A DNA stretch of 64,000 nt from Sphingomonas phyllosphaerae FA2. GTDB lineage: Bacteria > Pseudomonadota > Alphaproteobacteria > Sphingomonadales > Sphingomonadaceae. Made by a program: the position numbers and the translations under genes. The notes beneath the pieces are model-generated. The model had not been told where the DNA came from. It saw only the letters and a program-made list of their open reading frames with translations, and did no database searches. The stretch covers positions 2,475,454 to 2,539,453 of the forward strand of contig NZ_KE386571.1 in assembly GCF_000427645.1 (NCBI RefSeq), given 5' to 3'. Positions 19,026 to 27,866 of the stretch are shown one piece after another. Numbering within the stretch: the stretch's first letter is position 1; the number at the start of each line of letters is the position of its first letter.

Positions 19026-19191
19026 AGTTTGATCCACCCGGCTTGAACCATCTTCCGTCGTCACCCCGGCGAAGGCCGGGGCCCAGTTGGGGGACGCTGA
19101 TGATGCACGTTGCGCCTCGTTTCGCCGGCCTTCCCAACTGGGCACCGGCCTTCGCCGGGGTGGCGCTTCAGCTTGAATGGATCACACTCTA
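19026..19191. repeat. Long inverted repeat, MITE-like
   Basis: The outer arms GAGTTTGATCCA and TGGATCACACTC are near-perfect inverted copies. Inner arms CACCCCGGCGAAGGCCGG and CCGGCCTTCGCCGGGGTGG, and CCCAGTTGG with CCAACTGGG, continue the symmetry inward. The unit is about 165 bases with no ORF, which suits a miniature non-autonomous element or a complex REP cluster. Confidence 0.75.
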
Positions 19192-19198
19192 ACCATCT

Positions 19199-19282
19199 GT
19201 CGTCGCCCCGGACTTGATCCGGGGCGACGCTTCTTGAACGTCCGTCGACAAGCGGGACCCTGGATCAGTTCCGGGGCGACGG
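19199..19282. repeat. REP-like palindrome, CCGGACTTGATCCGGG family
   Basis: CGTCGCCCCGGACTTGATCC at the left and GATCAGTTCCGGGGCGACGG at the right form the inverted arms, with a spacer containing GCTTCTTGAACG. Same family as 13278-13349, 59643-59729 and 61184-61272. Confidence 0.8.
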
Positions 19283-19463
19283 ATTTTGCCGCAGCGGCCC
19301 GCAATTATTTTGTGCGAGCCCTCTCTGCCCGAAATCAGGCACTCTGCGCAGCCAACCCTTCTGAATTGCCTTGGAATTCCTCGACCGGCACCCCGCTGCC
19401 GTCCGTGCGGCAAGGATGTGCCGGGCAACGCTTCGTCAACCAGCGCGCGCCTAAGACGGATGG

Positions 19464-21815
19464 GTGACCGCCTTCTCCTCCTCCCCACTCGCGCATCAAC
19501 CGCCGCTCCGTGCGCTGTTCGGGCTGAGCAATGGCGACGACTCCGACCTTTGGGGGAGGATCCGCGCCGCACAATTGCTGGCCGCGCGGCACCGCGCGCT
19601 GCTGCTGCTCGCGGCCAATCTGAGCGGCACCGCGCTGATCGTGATGACGCTCAATGCGTGCGTGCCGGTGACCTGGCTGGCGGTCTGGGCGGTGGTGGCG
19701 GGGGCGGTCGCGGTCGGTGCCACGGTGCGGCGCCTGCGCAGCCCCAATCGCGCCGGTGGCTATGCCGATCTCGGCGCGATGCGCCCGCCGGTGATCGAGG
19801 CCGCGGCGCTGGCGGTGGTGTGGAGCGTCGTCCCCGTCATGTTCGGCGGCCACCTGCACGTCACGACCGCGCTCGCCACGCACCTCGTGCTGGCGGTCCT
19901 GATGGTCGTCTATGCGGTGGCGATGGTGTCGCTGCCGCTAATGACGATCACCTTCATCGCGACGACCACCTCGACGGCGGCGGTCATGCTGATCGTCACC
20001 GGACATCCCGCCGCCGCGCTTGCCGATCTGCTGTTCGCGGCATTGTTGTGCGTCAGCACCGTCGATCGGGCGCGGGCGCAGGCGTTGCTGCACGCCGCGG
20101 CGGTCACGCTGGCTGAGCGCGACGGAACGATCGGATTGCTGCTACGCGATTTCGATGAAACCTCCCCCGACTGGTTGTGGCAGACAGATGCGTCGCGTCG
20201 CATCGTCGAGCCGAGCGCCCGCTTCGCGGCCGCGTGCGGCGTGGAGCGCGAGCAACTAGCCGGGCGGCCGCTGCTCGAGGTTCTGGCGGGAACCGGTTGG
20301 GACAGTGGCCAGGTCGCCCCCGTGCTGCGCGACCTCGTGACACGGCTGCGCAATCGCGAGGCGATCCGCGACCTGAACCTGCCGGTGATGGTCGGGAGCG
20401 AGCAGCGCTGGTGGCGGATCGCCGCCTCGCCACGCCGGGACGCCAACGGGCATTTCGGCGGGTTTCGCGGCGTCGCGTCCGACGTCACGGAGGAGCGTAC
20501 CTCGGCCGACAAGATCGCGCGGCTCGCCCGGTTCGACACGCTTACCGGATTGCCGAACCGGCTTTCGGTAAACGAAGCGCTTGCCGATGCGGTCGCGACC
20601 GCCGAGCGCGAACGGGCGCGATGCGCGCTGATGATGATCGACCTCGATCGCTTCAAGGCGGTCAACGATACGCTCGGCCATCCGGTCGGCGACCGATTGC
20701 TCGGCAAGGTATCGGAGCGGCTGGCGACGCTGCTGGCCGATCGTGAGATCGTCGGGCGGCTGGGCGGCGACGAATTCGCGGTGGTGGTGCGCGACGCGTC
20801 CGACCCGCTGCGCGTCGAACGACTGGCGCGCGCGATCATCGACACCCTGTCGCGCCCCTATGAGGTCGATCAGCACACATTGTATATCGGCGCATCGGTG
20901 GGCGTCGCGACATCGCCGCGCGATGGGCGCAGCGCCGAGACGCTGATCCGCTCGGCCGATCTCGCGCTCTACCGCTCCAAGGATCAGGGCGGCGGCGTCT
21001 TCCATGCCTACGAGCCGCAGCTGCACGCCGAGGCGGAGGAGCGCCGCGTCCTGGAAATGGCGCTGCGGCAGGCGCTGGCCAACGACGAATTGTCGCTCGC
21101 CTACCAACCGGTCGTCGATGCGCGATCCGGTACGCTGCGCGGGTTCGAGGCGCTGCTGCGCTGGAATCACCCCGGCTTCGGGCAGATTCCACCGTCCAAG
21201 TTCATCCCGATCGCCGAGGAAGCGCGGCTGATCGCCCCGATCGGCGAATGGGTGGTGCGCACCGCCTGCGCCGAGGCGGCGGGGTGGCCAGACGGCGTGC
21301 ATGTCGCGGTCAACGTCTCCCCCGAACAGCTCCACAACCCGCAATTCGTGACCGTGGTCGCGGAGGCGCTGGCCGACAGCGGCTTGCCGGCCCGCCGGCT
21401 CGCGCTGGAGGTGACCGAAAGCGTGTTCCTGCGCGAAGGCACCGGCGCGACGCGTGTGCTGGGCGACATCCTCGCGCTCGGTGTCGGGCTCAGCCTCGAC
21501 GATTTCGGGACGGGCTATTCGTCGCTCGGCTATCTCAGCTCGACGCGCTTCTCGTCGATCAAGATCGACCGCAGCTTCGTCCAGACCGCGGCGGCGGGCC
21601 GCGTCGAGGCGATCGCGATCATCCGCGCGGTGGTGGCGATGGCCGACAGCCTCGACATGACCACCACCGCCGAGGGCGTGGAAACCGAGGCCGAGTTGCG
21701 GCTGGTGCAGGAACTGGGCTGCCGCAGCATCCAGGGCTATTATTTCGGGCGTCCGCTGCCGGTGGTCGAGGCGCGTGCGCTGGCGACGCGTCACCTTCAG
21801 ACACATGCGGCCTGA
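19464..21815 (+). CDS. Membrane-bound PAS-GGDEF-EAL cyclic-di-GMP protein
   Basis: A 783-residue c-di-GMP enzyme. Residues about 45-200 form six or so membrane segments, a PAS-like domain (SPDWLWQTDASRRIV onward) spans about 225-345, a GGDEF domain about 350-510 with intact GRLGGDEFAVV, and an EAL domain about 520-775. The EAL domain keeps GFEALLRWNHP, DDFGTGYSSLGYL and IKIDRSFV, so both activities may be present. I see no RxxD inhibitory site five residues before GGDEF. The start GTG at 19464 is the first suitable codon after the repeats. No neighbour suggests the signal sensed. Confidence 0.92.
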   Translation: MTAFSSSPLAHQPPLRALFGLSNGDDSDLWGRIRAAQLLAARHRALLLLAANLSGTALIVMTLNACVPVTWLAVWAVVAGAVAVGATVRRLRSPNRAGGYADLGAMRPPVIEAAALAVVWSVVPVMFGGHLHVTTALATHLVLAVLMVVYAVAMVSLPLMTITFIATTTSTAAVMLIVTGHPAAALADLLFAALLCVSTVDRARAQALLHAAAVTLAERDGTIGLLLRDFDETSPDWLWQTDASRRIVEPSARFAAACGVEREQLAGRPLLEVLAGTGWDSGQVAPVLRDLVTRLRNREAIRDLNLPVMVGSEQRWWRIAASPRRDANGHFGGFRGVASDVTEERTSADKIARLARFDTLTGLPNRLSVNEALADAVATAERERARCALMMIDLDRFKAVNDTLGHPVGDRLLGKVSERLATLLADREIVGRLGGDEFAVVVRDASDPLRVERLARAIIDTLSRPYEVDQHTLYIGASVGVATSPRDGRSAETLIRSADLALYRSKDQGGGVFHAYEPQLHAEAEERRVLEMALRQALANDELSLAYQPVVDARSGTLRGFEALLRWNHPGFGQIPPSKFIPIAEEARLIAPIGEWVVRTACAEAAGWPDGVHVAVNVSPEQLHNPQFVTVVAEALADSGLPARRLALEVTESVFLREGTGATRVLGDILALGVGLSLDDFGTGYSSLGYLSSTRFSSIKIDRSFVQTAAAGRVEAIAIIRAVVAMADSLDMTTTAEGVETEAELRLVQELGCRSIQGYYFGRPLPVVEARALATRHLQTHAA

Positions 21816-21874
21816 GATCGCGCCAGCAATCGCTTGACGAACGCGGCGGATACGTTCAACAGCGCAGCCCGCAC

Positions 21875-21950
21875 AGGAGTGTAGCTCAGTTGGTAGAGCA
21901 TCGGTCTCCAAAACCGAGGGCCGTGGGTTCGAGTCCCTCCACTCCTGCCA
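21875..21950 (+). tRNA. tRNA-Trp (CCA anticodon)
   Basis: A full cloverleaf: acceptor AGGAGTG pairs with CACTCCT, the anticodon loop CTCCAAA carries CCA at 21908-21910, GGTTCGAGTCC is the T arm, and the 3' CCA is encoded. It sits upstream of secE-nusG, a common arrangement in proteobacteria. Confidence 0.97.
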
Positions 21951-22049
21951 GAAACCTTTTGTAAACCTGGAGCCAATACGCGGCTTGCGTGTTGTGCCGC
22001 ACAGCGCCATAGCGCGATCTGGGTTAAAGCCACTCAAGGGAGTTCTATT

Positions 22050-22289
22050 ATGCGTTCGATCCTCGCCGGCGCCGCTGCACTCAGCCTCATCGCCACCCCG
22101 GCGCTCGCCGCGACCAGCAACCCGGCCGCCAGCCTGTCGGTCGCGCAGTCGCGCGCCGCGTCGCCGTCGGCCAACAAGAGCGAGCTGGCCGGTGCCGGCC
22201 TGTTCGGCGCCATCATCGCCGCCGGCATCGCCGCGATCGGCGTGATCGCGATCGTCAACGACAACAACGACGATTCCGACAGCAACTGA
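22050..22289 (+). CDS. Small secreted or membrane protein, unknown function
   Basis: A 79-residue product with a signal peptide (residues 1-20, ending ALA), an Ala/Ser-rich linker, a second hydrophobic segment at about 48-68 and an acidic Asn/Asp-rich tail (VNDNNDDSDSN). A good terminator follows at 22339-22370 and a promoter region precedes it, so it is an independent unit between tRNA-Trp and secE. Similar tiny proteins occur in sphingomonads; function unknown. Confidence 0.75.
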   Translation: MRSILAGAAALSLIATPALAATSNPAASLSVAQSRAASPSANKSELAGAGLFGAIIAAGIAAIGVIAIVNDNNDDSDSN

Positions 22290-22338
22290 TCGAACGCGCA
22301 CGCTGCCCTGACGGCGGCGTGTGGTGATCTTTGCGAAG

Positions 22339-22370
22339 GGGCCGGGCGCACGACGCGTCCGGCCCTTTTT
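22339..22370 (+). terminator. Rho-independent terminator
   Basis: An 11-bp stem (GGGCCGGGCGC with GCGTCCGGCCC, one G-U pair) and a 5-base loop are followed by five T residues. It separates the small secreted protein gene from secE. Confidence 0.9.
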
Positions 22371-22583
22371 CGTGCGCCCCATTCGTGCGCAGGGCCGGGC
22401 GCCGGGCCACCCGCCTGCCCCGCTTGCCTTTTGCCGTGCACGATCCTATGTCCCATGCCACATCCGACAGCGCGGACGGCTTGCCAACCGCTTCCCGGTC
22501 TCGGACCGGGCAGCGGTAGCGATCCTATGCCGGGACTTCATTTACAGGCTCAACCGGGCCGGGCTCAACGAGGGCGCAGTTTC

Positions 22584-22781
22584 GTGGCGAAGACGACCCC
22601 GATCGAATTCATCCGTCAGGTGCGGACCGAGACCGCGAAGGTCGTGTGGCCGACCGGGCGCGAGACGGTGATGACCGGCGTGATGGTCGTCGTCATGACG
22701 ACGGTGCTCGCGCTGTTCTTCCTCTCGGTCGATTCGATCTTCAACGCCGTCGTGAAGGCGTTGCTGAGCCTGGCGCAGTAA
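22584..22781 (+). CDS. secE: SecE, preprotein translocase subunit
   Basis: Small essential component of the SecYEG channel. The 65-residue product has the SecE signature FIRQVRTETAKVVWPTGRETV followed by one membrane segment at about 35-55. This single-TM short form is normal for alphaproteobacteria. The start is a GTG at 22584 with GAGGG about 10 bases upstream. nusG follows after 17 bases, the usual pairing. Confidence 0.95.
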   Translation: MAKTTPIEFIRQVRTETAKVVWPTGRETVMTGVMVVVMTTVLALFFLSVDSIFNAVVKALLSLAQ

Positions 22782-22798
22782 GGACGGAATTCCAAAAG

Positions 22799-23335
22799 AT
22801 GGCGCGCTGGTACATCATCCACGCCTACTCGGGCTTCGAGGGCAAGGTCCGCGATTCGATCATGTCGGAGGCCACGCGGATGGGCCTCGAACAGCTGGTC
22901 GAGCAGATCGAGGTGCCGACCGAGACGGTCACCGAGGCGCGCCGCGGCAAGAAGATCGCGGTCGAGCGCAAGTTCATGCCCGGCTATGTCCTCGCCAAGC
23001 TGGCGATGAACGACGACGTCTATCACCTCGTCAAGAACACGCCGAAGGTCACCGGCTTCCTCGGTTCGTCGGGCAAGCCGCAGCCGATCTCGGACGCCGA
23101 AGCGGCGCGGATGCTGAACTCGAAGGAAGAGGCGGCCGCTGCCCCGAAGACCAAGGTCAAGGTCGATTACGAGATCGGCGATGCGGTCAAGGTGCTGGAA
23201 GGCCCGTTCGCCAGCTTCAACGGCACGGTCGAGGAACTCGACTTCGACAAGTCGAAGGTCAAGGTATCGGTCAGCATCTTCGGCCGTGCGACGCCGGTCG
23301 AACTCGACTTCGAACAGGTCGAACGCAGCAAGTAA
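22799..23335 (+). CDS. nusG: NusG, transcription elongation/antitermination factor
   Basis: RNA polymerase-binding factor that affects pausing, Rho termination and coupling to ribosomes. The 178 residues show the NGN domain ([15 protein letters not shown], then [17 protein letters not shown]) and a KOW domain ([20 protein letters not shown]). Length is standard. Start ATG at 22799, directly downstream of secE. A palindromic repeat and a minus-strand regulator gene separate it from the rplK-rplA operon. Confidence 0.97.
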   Translation: MARWYIIHAYSGFEGKVRDSIMSEATRMGLEQLVEQIEVPTETVTEARRGKKIAVERKFMPGYVLAKLAMNDDVYHLVKNTPKVTGFLGSSGKPQPISDAEAARMLNSKEEAAAAPKTKVKVDYEIGDAVKVLEGPFASFNGTVEELDFDKSKVKVSVSIFGRATPVELDFEQVERSK

Positions 23336-23388
23336 GCCGCACGTCGCCCCGGGGTTTGGTGATCTCGGGCGACGCGCTCCTATCTCCG

Positions 23389-23463
23389 TCATTGCGAGCG
23401 TAGCGAAGCAATCCAGGGCGTCCTGATCCGGCCCTGGATTGCTTCGCTACGCTCGCAATGACG
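23389..23463. repeat. REP-like palindrome, GTCATTGCGAGCGTAGCGAA family
   Basis: Near-perfect inverted repeat: the arm CATTGCGAGCGTAGCGAAGC with ATCCAGGGC is mirrored as GCCCTGGAT with GCTTCGCTACGCTCGCAATG. Copies at 61089-61163 (close) and 29092-29166 (diverged). It forms the convergent boundary between nusG and the AraC gene and could stop transcription in both directions. Confidence 0.9.
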
Positions 23464-23466
23464 GTC

Positions 23467-24396
23467 TTAGCCGCCGACGTCCCCCGCCCCGGCCTCGTCG
23501 CGCCACGGCGCCTCCACGACATGCGGGGCGAGGTCGACGCGCTTGCGTTGCTGGCGCACCTCCAGCCCCGGCGTGAACAGCATCGTCTGCGAGCGACGGA
23601 ATTGCGCCGGGGTCATGCCGACGAATTGCCGGAACTCGCGGTTCAGGTGCGACGCATCGTAGAAGCGCAGCTCCGCCAGTTCGTCAGCGGTCGGCACCGC
23701 CAGCCCGCGCATCACCGCCGCCATGTCCAGAAAGCGGCTGCGGCGCAGCACCGTCTTGGGCAAATGCCCGAAATGCGCGCGCACCGTGCGATCGAGCCGC
23801 CGGCCCGACATGCCGAACTCCGCGGCGATGTCCGCCACCGGGCGAACCGGATCGATACGCGCAATCCGCTCGAACGCGGCGCTGATCGGATCGGTCGGCG
23901 TCGCGCGCACGATCACGCGTTCGAGCACCACCTGCTCCATCCGCGCGAAGGTCTGTTCGTGGTCGTAGACGTCCTCGGTCGCCCAACGCAGCGCCGCCCC
24001 CCAGTCGCCGCCGATCGGGGTGAGCCGGTCGGCCATCCGGTCGGCAGGATCGTCGCAGAACGAAAACCATGCGCCCGGCCGGATCATGAACCCCGCCGCG
24101 ACGATCGGGCCACGGCAGCGCACCGAGAAACGCCGCTCCTGCGCGCCGAACAGCATCGGGCCTTCATAGCCGACCCAGCGACGGTCGATCAGCGTTTCCC
24201 ACGACCCGATCAACGGGACGCGAACATAGGCATTCTCGTGCAGCAGGAAATCGTCGAGCAACGCATCGTCGGGGCGTTCGATGATCGTCACGAAGAAGCG
24301 CGCGATATGATCGGCCAATGCCGCGGTCGGGGTGCGACTCAGCGACAGCGGCGCGCCGCCGAGAGATGCACCAGTTCGCGGAATCGCCCCAGTCAT
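23467..24396 (-). CDS. AraC-family transcriptional regulator
   Basis: A 309-residue protein with a C-terminal AraC/XylS DNA-binding domain at about 190-280. Two helix-turn-helix units are visible: VADIAAEFGMSGRRLDRTVRAHFG and the signature region ELRFYDASHLNREFRQFVGMTPAQFRRS. The N-terminal 170 residues form an unrecognised sensing domain. It is convergent with nusG and divergent from rplK, so it is not part of the ribosomal operon; target unknown. Confidence 0.88.
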   Translation of the reverse strand: MTGAIPRTGASLGGAPLSLSRTPTAALADHIARFFVTIIERPDDALLDDFLLHENAYVRVPLIGSWETLIDRRWVGYEGPMLFGAQERRFSVRCRGPIVAAGFMIRPGAWFSFCDDPADRMADRLTPIGGDWGAALRWATEDVYDHEQTFARMEQVVLERVIVRATPTDPISAAFERIARIDPVRPVADIAAEFGMSGRRLDRTVRAHFGHLPKTVLRRSRFLDMAAVMRGLAVPTADELAELRFYDASHLNREFRQFVGMTPAQFRRSQTMLFTPGLEVRQQRKRVDLAPHVVEAPWRDEAGAGDVGG

Positions 24397-24660
24397 GGTT
24401 CGTCGCTACGACAACCAATAGCTATGGAGCAACGGCAGCTGCCGTGGATTAATGAATGTTAGATCAAATCGGTGCGGAAGCGTGTCATGGAAGTGACAGC
24501 GCAGTTGCGCTTTGGGGGGCGATCCGCTAACGGCGCACGCTTCCCTGTCATCATAGACCTGGAACGTGCGGGAGGGTGTCGCCACGGCGGCGCCCGGACG
24601 AACCGCTAGACTTGAACCGGGCGCACCGGAAACGACGCGCCCCGTAACAGAGTGAGACGC

Positions 24661-25092
24661 ATGGCAAAGAAGATCACAGGCTATATCAAGCTGCAGGTCC
24701 CGGCCGGTTCCGCCAACCCCTCGCCGCCGATCGGTCCGGCGCTGGGTCAGCGCGGCGTGAACATCATGGAATTCTGCAAGGCTTTCAACGCACAGACCGG
24801 CGAGATGGAGAAGGGCGCGCCCCTCCCCACCGTCATCACCGTCTATGCCGACCGCTCCTTCTCGTTCGTAACGAAGACGCCGCCGGCGACCTTCCTCATC
24901 AAGAAGGCGGCGAACCTGAAGTCGGGCTCGAAGGAGCCGGGCAAGGTGTCGGCGGGCAAGATCAAGCGGTCGCAGCTGGCCGAGATCGCGCAGACGAAGA
25001 TGAAGGATCTGAACGCCAACGACATCGACGCGGCGACCAAGATCATCGAAGGCTCGGCCCGCGCGATGGGCCTCGAAGTGGTGGAGGGCTGA
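24661..25092 (+). CDS. rplK: Ribosomal protein L11
   Basis: The 143-residue protein begins [15 protein letters not shown] and contains [22 protein letters not shown], the L11 signature, and KSGSKEPG near residue 85. It forms part of the GTPase-associated centre of the 50S subunit. ATG at 24661; rplA follows after four bases. Confidence 0.98.
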   Translation: MAKKITGYIKLQVPAGSANPSPPIGPALGQRGVNIMEFCKAFNAQTGEMEKGAPLPTVITVYADRSFSFVTKTPPATFLIKKAANLKSGSKEPGKVSAGKIKRSQLAEIAQTKMKDLNANDIDAATKIIEGSARAMGLEVVEG

Positions 25093-25096
25093 GATC

Positions 25097-25789
25097 ATGG
25101 CGAAGCTGAGCAAGAAGCAGAAGGCCGTCACGATCGATCGTGAGAAGCTGCACGGCGTCGACGAGGCGATCGCGCTGGCGAAGTCGGGCGCGACCTCGAA
25201 GTTCGACGAGACGATCGAAGTCGCGCTGAACCTGGGCGTCGATCCGCGTCACGCCGACCAGATGGTCCGTGGCGTCGTCACGCTTCCGGCCGGCACCGGC
25301 AAGACGGTGCGCGTCGGCGTGTTCGCGCGCGGCGCGAAGGCCGACGAGGCACGCGCCGCCGGGGCCGACGTCGTCGGGGCCGAGGACCTGATGGAGACCA
25401 TCCAGGGCGGCACCATCGATTTCGATCGCTGCATCGCGACCCCGGACATGATGGGCGTCGTCGGCCGTCTCGGCAAGGTGCTGGGTCCGAAGGGCCTGAT
25501 GCCGAACCCGAAGCTGGGCACGGTGACCATGAACGTCGCGGAAGCCGTCAAGGCGGCCAAGGGCGGTCAGGTCGAGTATCGCGTCGAGAAGGCGGGCATC
25601 ATCCACTCGGGCATCGGCAAGGCGTCGTTCGCGCAGGAAGACCTGCGTCGCAACTTCGACGCGCTGGTCGACGCGGTGGTGAAGGCCAAGCCGTCGGGCG
25701 CGAAGGGCAAGTATGTCCGCAAGGTCGCCGTCAGCTCGACGATGGGCCCTGGCATCAAGGTCGACACCGCGGAAGTCGCAGGGGCGTAA
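25097..25789 (+). CDS. rplA: Ribosomal protein L1
   Basis: The 230-residue product shows the L1 sequence [26 protein letters not shown] and the signature [22 protein letters not shown]1 forms the mobile stalk at the tRNA exit side and represses its own operon in many bacteria. The rplJ-rplL-rpoB genes that follow in many genomes are not here; a strong terminator comes next. Confidence 0.98.
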   Translation: MAKLSKKQKAVTIDREKLHGVDEAIALAKSGATSKFDETIEVALNLGVDPRHADQMVRGVVTLPAGTGKTVRVGVFARGAKADEARAAGADVVGAEDLMETIQGGTIDFDRCIATPDMMGVVGRLGKVLGPKGLMPNPKLGTVTMNVAEAVKAAKGGQVEYRVEKAGIIHSGIGKASFAQEDLRRNFDALVDAVVKAKPSGAKGKYVRKVAVSSTMGPGIKVDTAEVAGA

Positions 25790-25818
25790 GCCCGACGCGA
25801 CGGCCAAGGTCGTCAGGA

Positions 25819-25855
25819 AAAAGCCGGCGTACTCGCGAGAGTGCGCCGGCTTTTT
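25819..25855 (+). terminator. Terminator of the rplK-rplA operon
   Basis: A stem of GCCGGCG-T-ACTC against GAGT-G-CGCCGGC with a GCGA tetraloop is flanked by an A tract and a five-T tract. It lies about 30 bases after the rplA stop and may work in both directions. Confidence 0.93.
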
Positions 25856-25918
25856 CGTGTTTGTTTTGGACACAGTGACGCCGGGTGTTGTGGTGACCGC
25901 GCCGACGAAGGCGACAGA

Positions 25919-25990
25919 CATGGGCCCCTGCCTGCGCAGGGGCGACGGCTGATTGAGGCAGCGTCGCCCCTGCGCAGGCAGGGGCCCATG
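25919..25990. repeat. Perfect long palindrome, GGGCCCCTGCCTGCGCAGGG type
   Basis: ACATGGGCCCCTGCCTGCGC with AGGGGCGACG is mirrored exactly as CGTCGCCCCT with GCGCAGGCAGGGGCCCATGT around a spacer of about 14 bases. The near absence of mismatches suggests recent origin. Only copy of this flavour in the window. Confidence 0.9.
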
Positions 25991-26140
25991 TCTCTCTCGT
26001 TCCGCGCGACGCCGCTCCACCCCTGACATGCATGTGTCTGCACGGACAAAAAACCCCGTCTTCCCAACGCTCCACCCGCCGCAACCCCATCGACAACCCT
26101 GCCGTCGCCCGGCACTCTCCGCGGCCATACGGAGAGGATC

Positions 26141-27304
26141 ATGCCGCATTACGGCGACTATCAGAACGCGATCTATTTCGCGGGCCTGTCGGGAATCGTG
26201 CCCGAATGGCCGGTCGATCATGCCGGATTGCGCGCACGGGCGGAGGCGCATTGGCCGCCATCGGTGCGCGATTACGTGCAGGGCGGATGCGGCGACGAAT
26301 ATACGCAGACCGTCAACGCCACCGCCTTTTCGCACTGGGGCATGGTGCCGCGGATGATGGTCGACACCACGACGCGCGACCTGTCGACGCGCCTGTTCGG
26401 CCACGCGCTCCCCACGCCGCTGTTCATGGCCCCGATCGGCGTCAACGGCATCTGCACCGACGACGGGCATGGCGACCTCGCCGCGGCGCAGGCATCGGCG
26501 GAGACGGGGGTGCCGTTCTGCGCTTCGACGCTCGCCAACGATCCGCTGGAGGACGTGCGCACGACCTGCGGCGACACCCCGGCGCTGTTCCAGCTCTATA
26601 CCTCGCGCAACAGCGATGTCGCGGCCAGCATCGTCGCGCGGGCCGAGGCGGCGGGCTATGCGGCGCTGGTCGTGACGCTCGACACCTGGGTGACCGGCTG
26701 GCGGCCGCGTGACCTGAACACCGGGAATTTCCCGCAATTGCGTGGGCATGTGCTGGCCAATTACTTCAGCGATCCGGCGTTCCGCGCGCTGCTGCCGCGC
26801 CCGCCGGAGGACGATCCGCAGGGCGCGATCGCGACCTGGGCGGCGACGTTCGGGCGCGTGCTGACGTGGGACGACATGGCGTGGCTGCGCTCGCTGACCA
26901 AATTGCCGATCGTGCTCAAGGGCATTTGCCACCCAGACGACGCGCGCCGCGCGATCGATCTGGGGGCCGATGGAGTCTATGTGTCCAATCACGGTGGCCG
27001 ACAGGCGAACGGCGGGATCGCGGCGATCGATCTTTTACCCGCCATCGCAGCGGTCGTGGACGGTCGGGTGCCGGTTCTGTTCGACAGCGGAGTGCGTTCG
27101 GGCACCGACTTGATCAAGGCGGTTGCGCTTGGTGCCGATGTCGTCGGTCTTGGGCGCCCCTATTGCTACGGATTGGCGCTGGGCGGCGCAGCGGGGTGCG
27201 CGCACGTCCTGAAATGCGTGCTGGCGGAGGCCGATCTGTTGATGGCGGTGAACGGCTGGCCGACGCTCGCCGCGGTACGGGCGGCCGGCGCGATCCGCAT
27301 GTGA
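26141..27304 (+). CDS. Lactate 2-monooxygenase-type FMN enzyme
   Basis: FMN-dependent alpha-hydroxy-acid oxidase family member. The 387-residue sequence has YVQGGCGDEYTQ near residue 45, FMAPIGVNGIC, FQLYTSRNSDVA, VTLDTWVTGWRPRDL and the catalytic-histidine motif SNHGGRQANGG, followed by LFDSGVRSGTDLIKA. The TGWRPRDL segment and overall colinearity recall mycobacterial lactate 2-monooxygenase, which converts L-lactate and oxygen to acetate, CO2 and water, more than cytochrome-linked LldD. Substrate not proven. A regulator is not adjacent. Confidence 0.85.
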   Translation: MPHYGDYQNAIYFAGLSGIVPEWPVDHAGLRARAEAHWPPSVRDYVQGGCGDEYTQTVNATAFSHWGMVPRMMVDTTTRDLSTRLFGHALPTPLFMAPIGVNGICTDDGHGDLAAAQASAETGVPFCASTLANDPLEDVRTTCGDTPALFQLYTSRNSDVAASIVARAEAAGYAALVVTLDTWVTGWRPRDLNTGNFPQLRGHVLANYFSDPAFRALLPRPPEDDPQGAIATWAATFGRVLTWDDMAWLRSLTKLPIVLKGICHPDDARRAIDLGADGVYVSNHGGRQANGGIAAIDLLPAIAAVVDGRVPVLFDSGVRSGTDLIKAVALGADVVGLGRPYCYGLALGGAAGCAHVLKCVLAEADLLMAVNGWPTLAAVRAAGAIRM

Positions 27305-27367
27305 ATGCCGCTGTCCTACATCCTCCAACATCTGCGACCTCGCTCGGGTAACGCAGGTAAGGAACAC

Positions 27368-27826
27368 ATGATGCAGGAACTGGTGGAGCAGACGATCGAC
27401 GCGCACGGCCGCCGCGGCACCGGCGGCGGGCGGCGCGTGACCGTCAACCGCCGCGAATCGCCGCTGGCGTGGCTCGCCGCCCGCAAGCTGGTGAGCGCGC
27501 GCCAGAACGAGGCGGGCGAGCGGTTGCAGGTCGATTACGAGCGCGCCGCGCTGGGGGCGGCGGTGACGATGCGCTGGACGCCCCGCGTCGACGGCGGCAC
27601 GGGCGAGCGGCTGGAGCCGGCGGCGGCGCAACTCGCCGCCAAACGCCGCTTCGACGCGGCGATAAGCGCGGTCGGCCCCGGCCTGTCCGACGTGCTGTGG
27701 CGCGTGGTCTGCGCGGGCGAATCACTGCCCGAGAGCGAACGTGCGCTCGGCTGGCCGACGCGCAGCGGGCGACTGGTGCTGACGCTGGCGCTCGATCGGC
27801 TGGCGGATCACTATCGCCTGCCCTGA
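27368..27826 (+). CDS. DUF6456-like protein
   Basis: A 152-residue basic protein with NRRESPLAWLAARKLVSARQNEAGERLQVDYERA near residues 25-60, then SDVLWRVVCAGESLPESERALGWPTRSGR. The spacing, with a C-terminal helix-turn-helix-like region (LGWPTRSGRLVLTLALDRLADHY), matches what I know as DUF6456, a family described near replication or regulatory functions in alphaproteobacteria. Two adjacent ATG codons (27368 and 27371) follow an AGGA site. dapF-like gene starts 40 bases downstream. Confidence 0.75.
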   Translation: MMQELVEQTIDAHGRRGTGGGRRVTVNRRESPLAWLAARKLVSARQNEAGERLQVDYERAALGAAVTMRWTPRVDGGTGERLEPAAAQLAAKRRFDAAISAVGPGLSDVLWRVVCAGESLPESERALGWPTRSGRLVLTLALDRLADHYRLP

Positions 27827-27866
27827 CCCACTTGCCGCCCGGCGCGCGCGTCAGCAGATAGGGCGG

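Larger units (their letters stand above)
18960..19463. other. Intergenic region filled by two palindromic repeats
   Basis: No gene is supported. The region holds a long inverted repeat (19026-19191) and a second REP-like palindrome (19199-19282). About 180 bases without obvious structure then precede the GGDEF-EAL gene and presumably contain its promoter. Confidence 0.7.
25790..26140. other. Intergenic region after rplA
   Basis: Holds the rplKA terminator, then about 60 bases without features, the perfect palindrome at 25919-25990, and about 150 bases leading to the lactate monooxygenase gene. No gene is supported. Confidence 0.7.

Noticed and set aside
20256..22382. A 708-codon minus-strand frame
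   Set aside because: It runs antisense through the GGDEF-EAL gene and across tRNA-Trp, is Arg/His-rich and matches no family.
25043..26992. A 649-codon minus-strand frame
   Set aside because: Antisense to rplA and the lactate monooxygenase gene and passes through a terminator and a palindrome.
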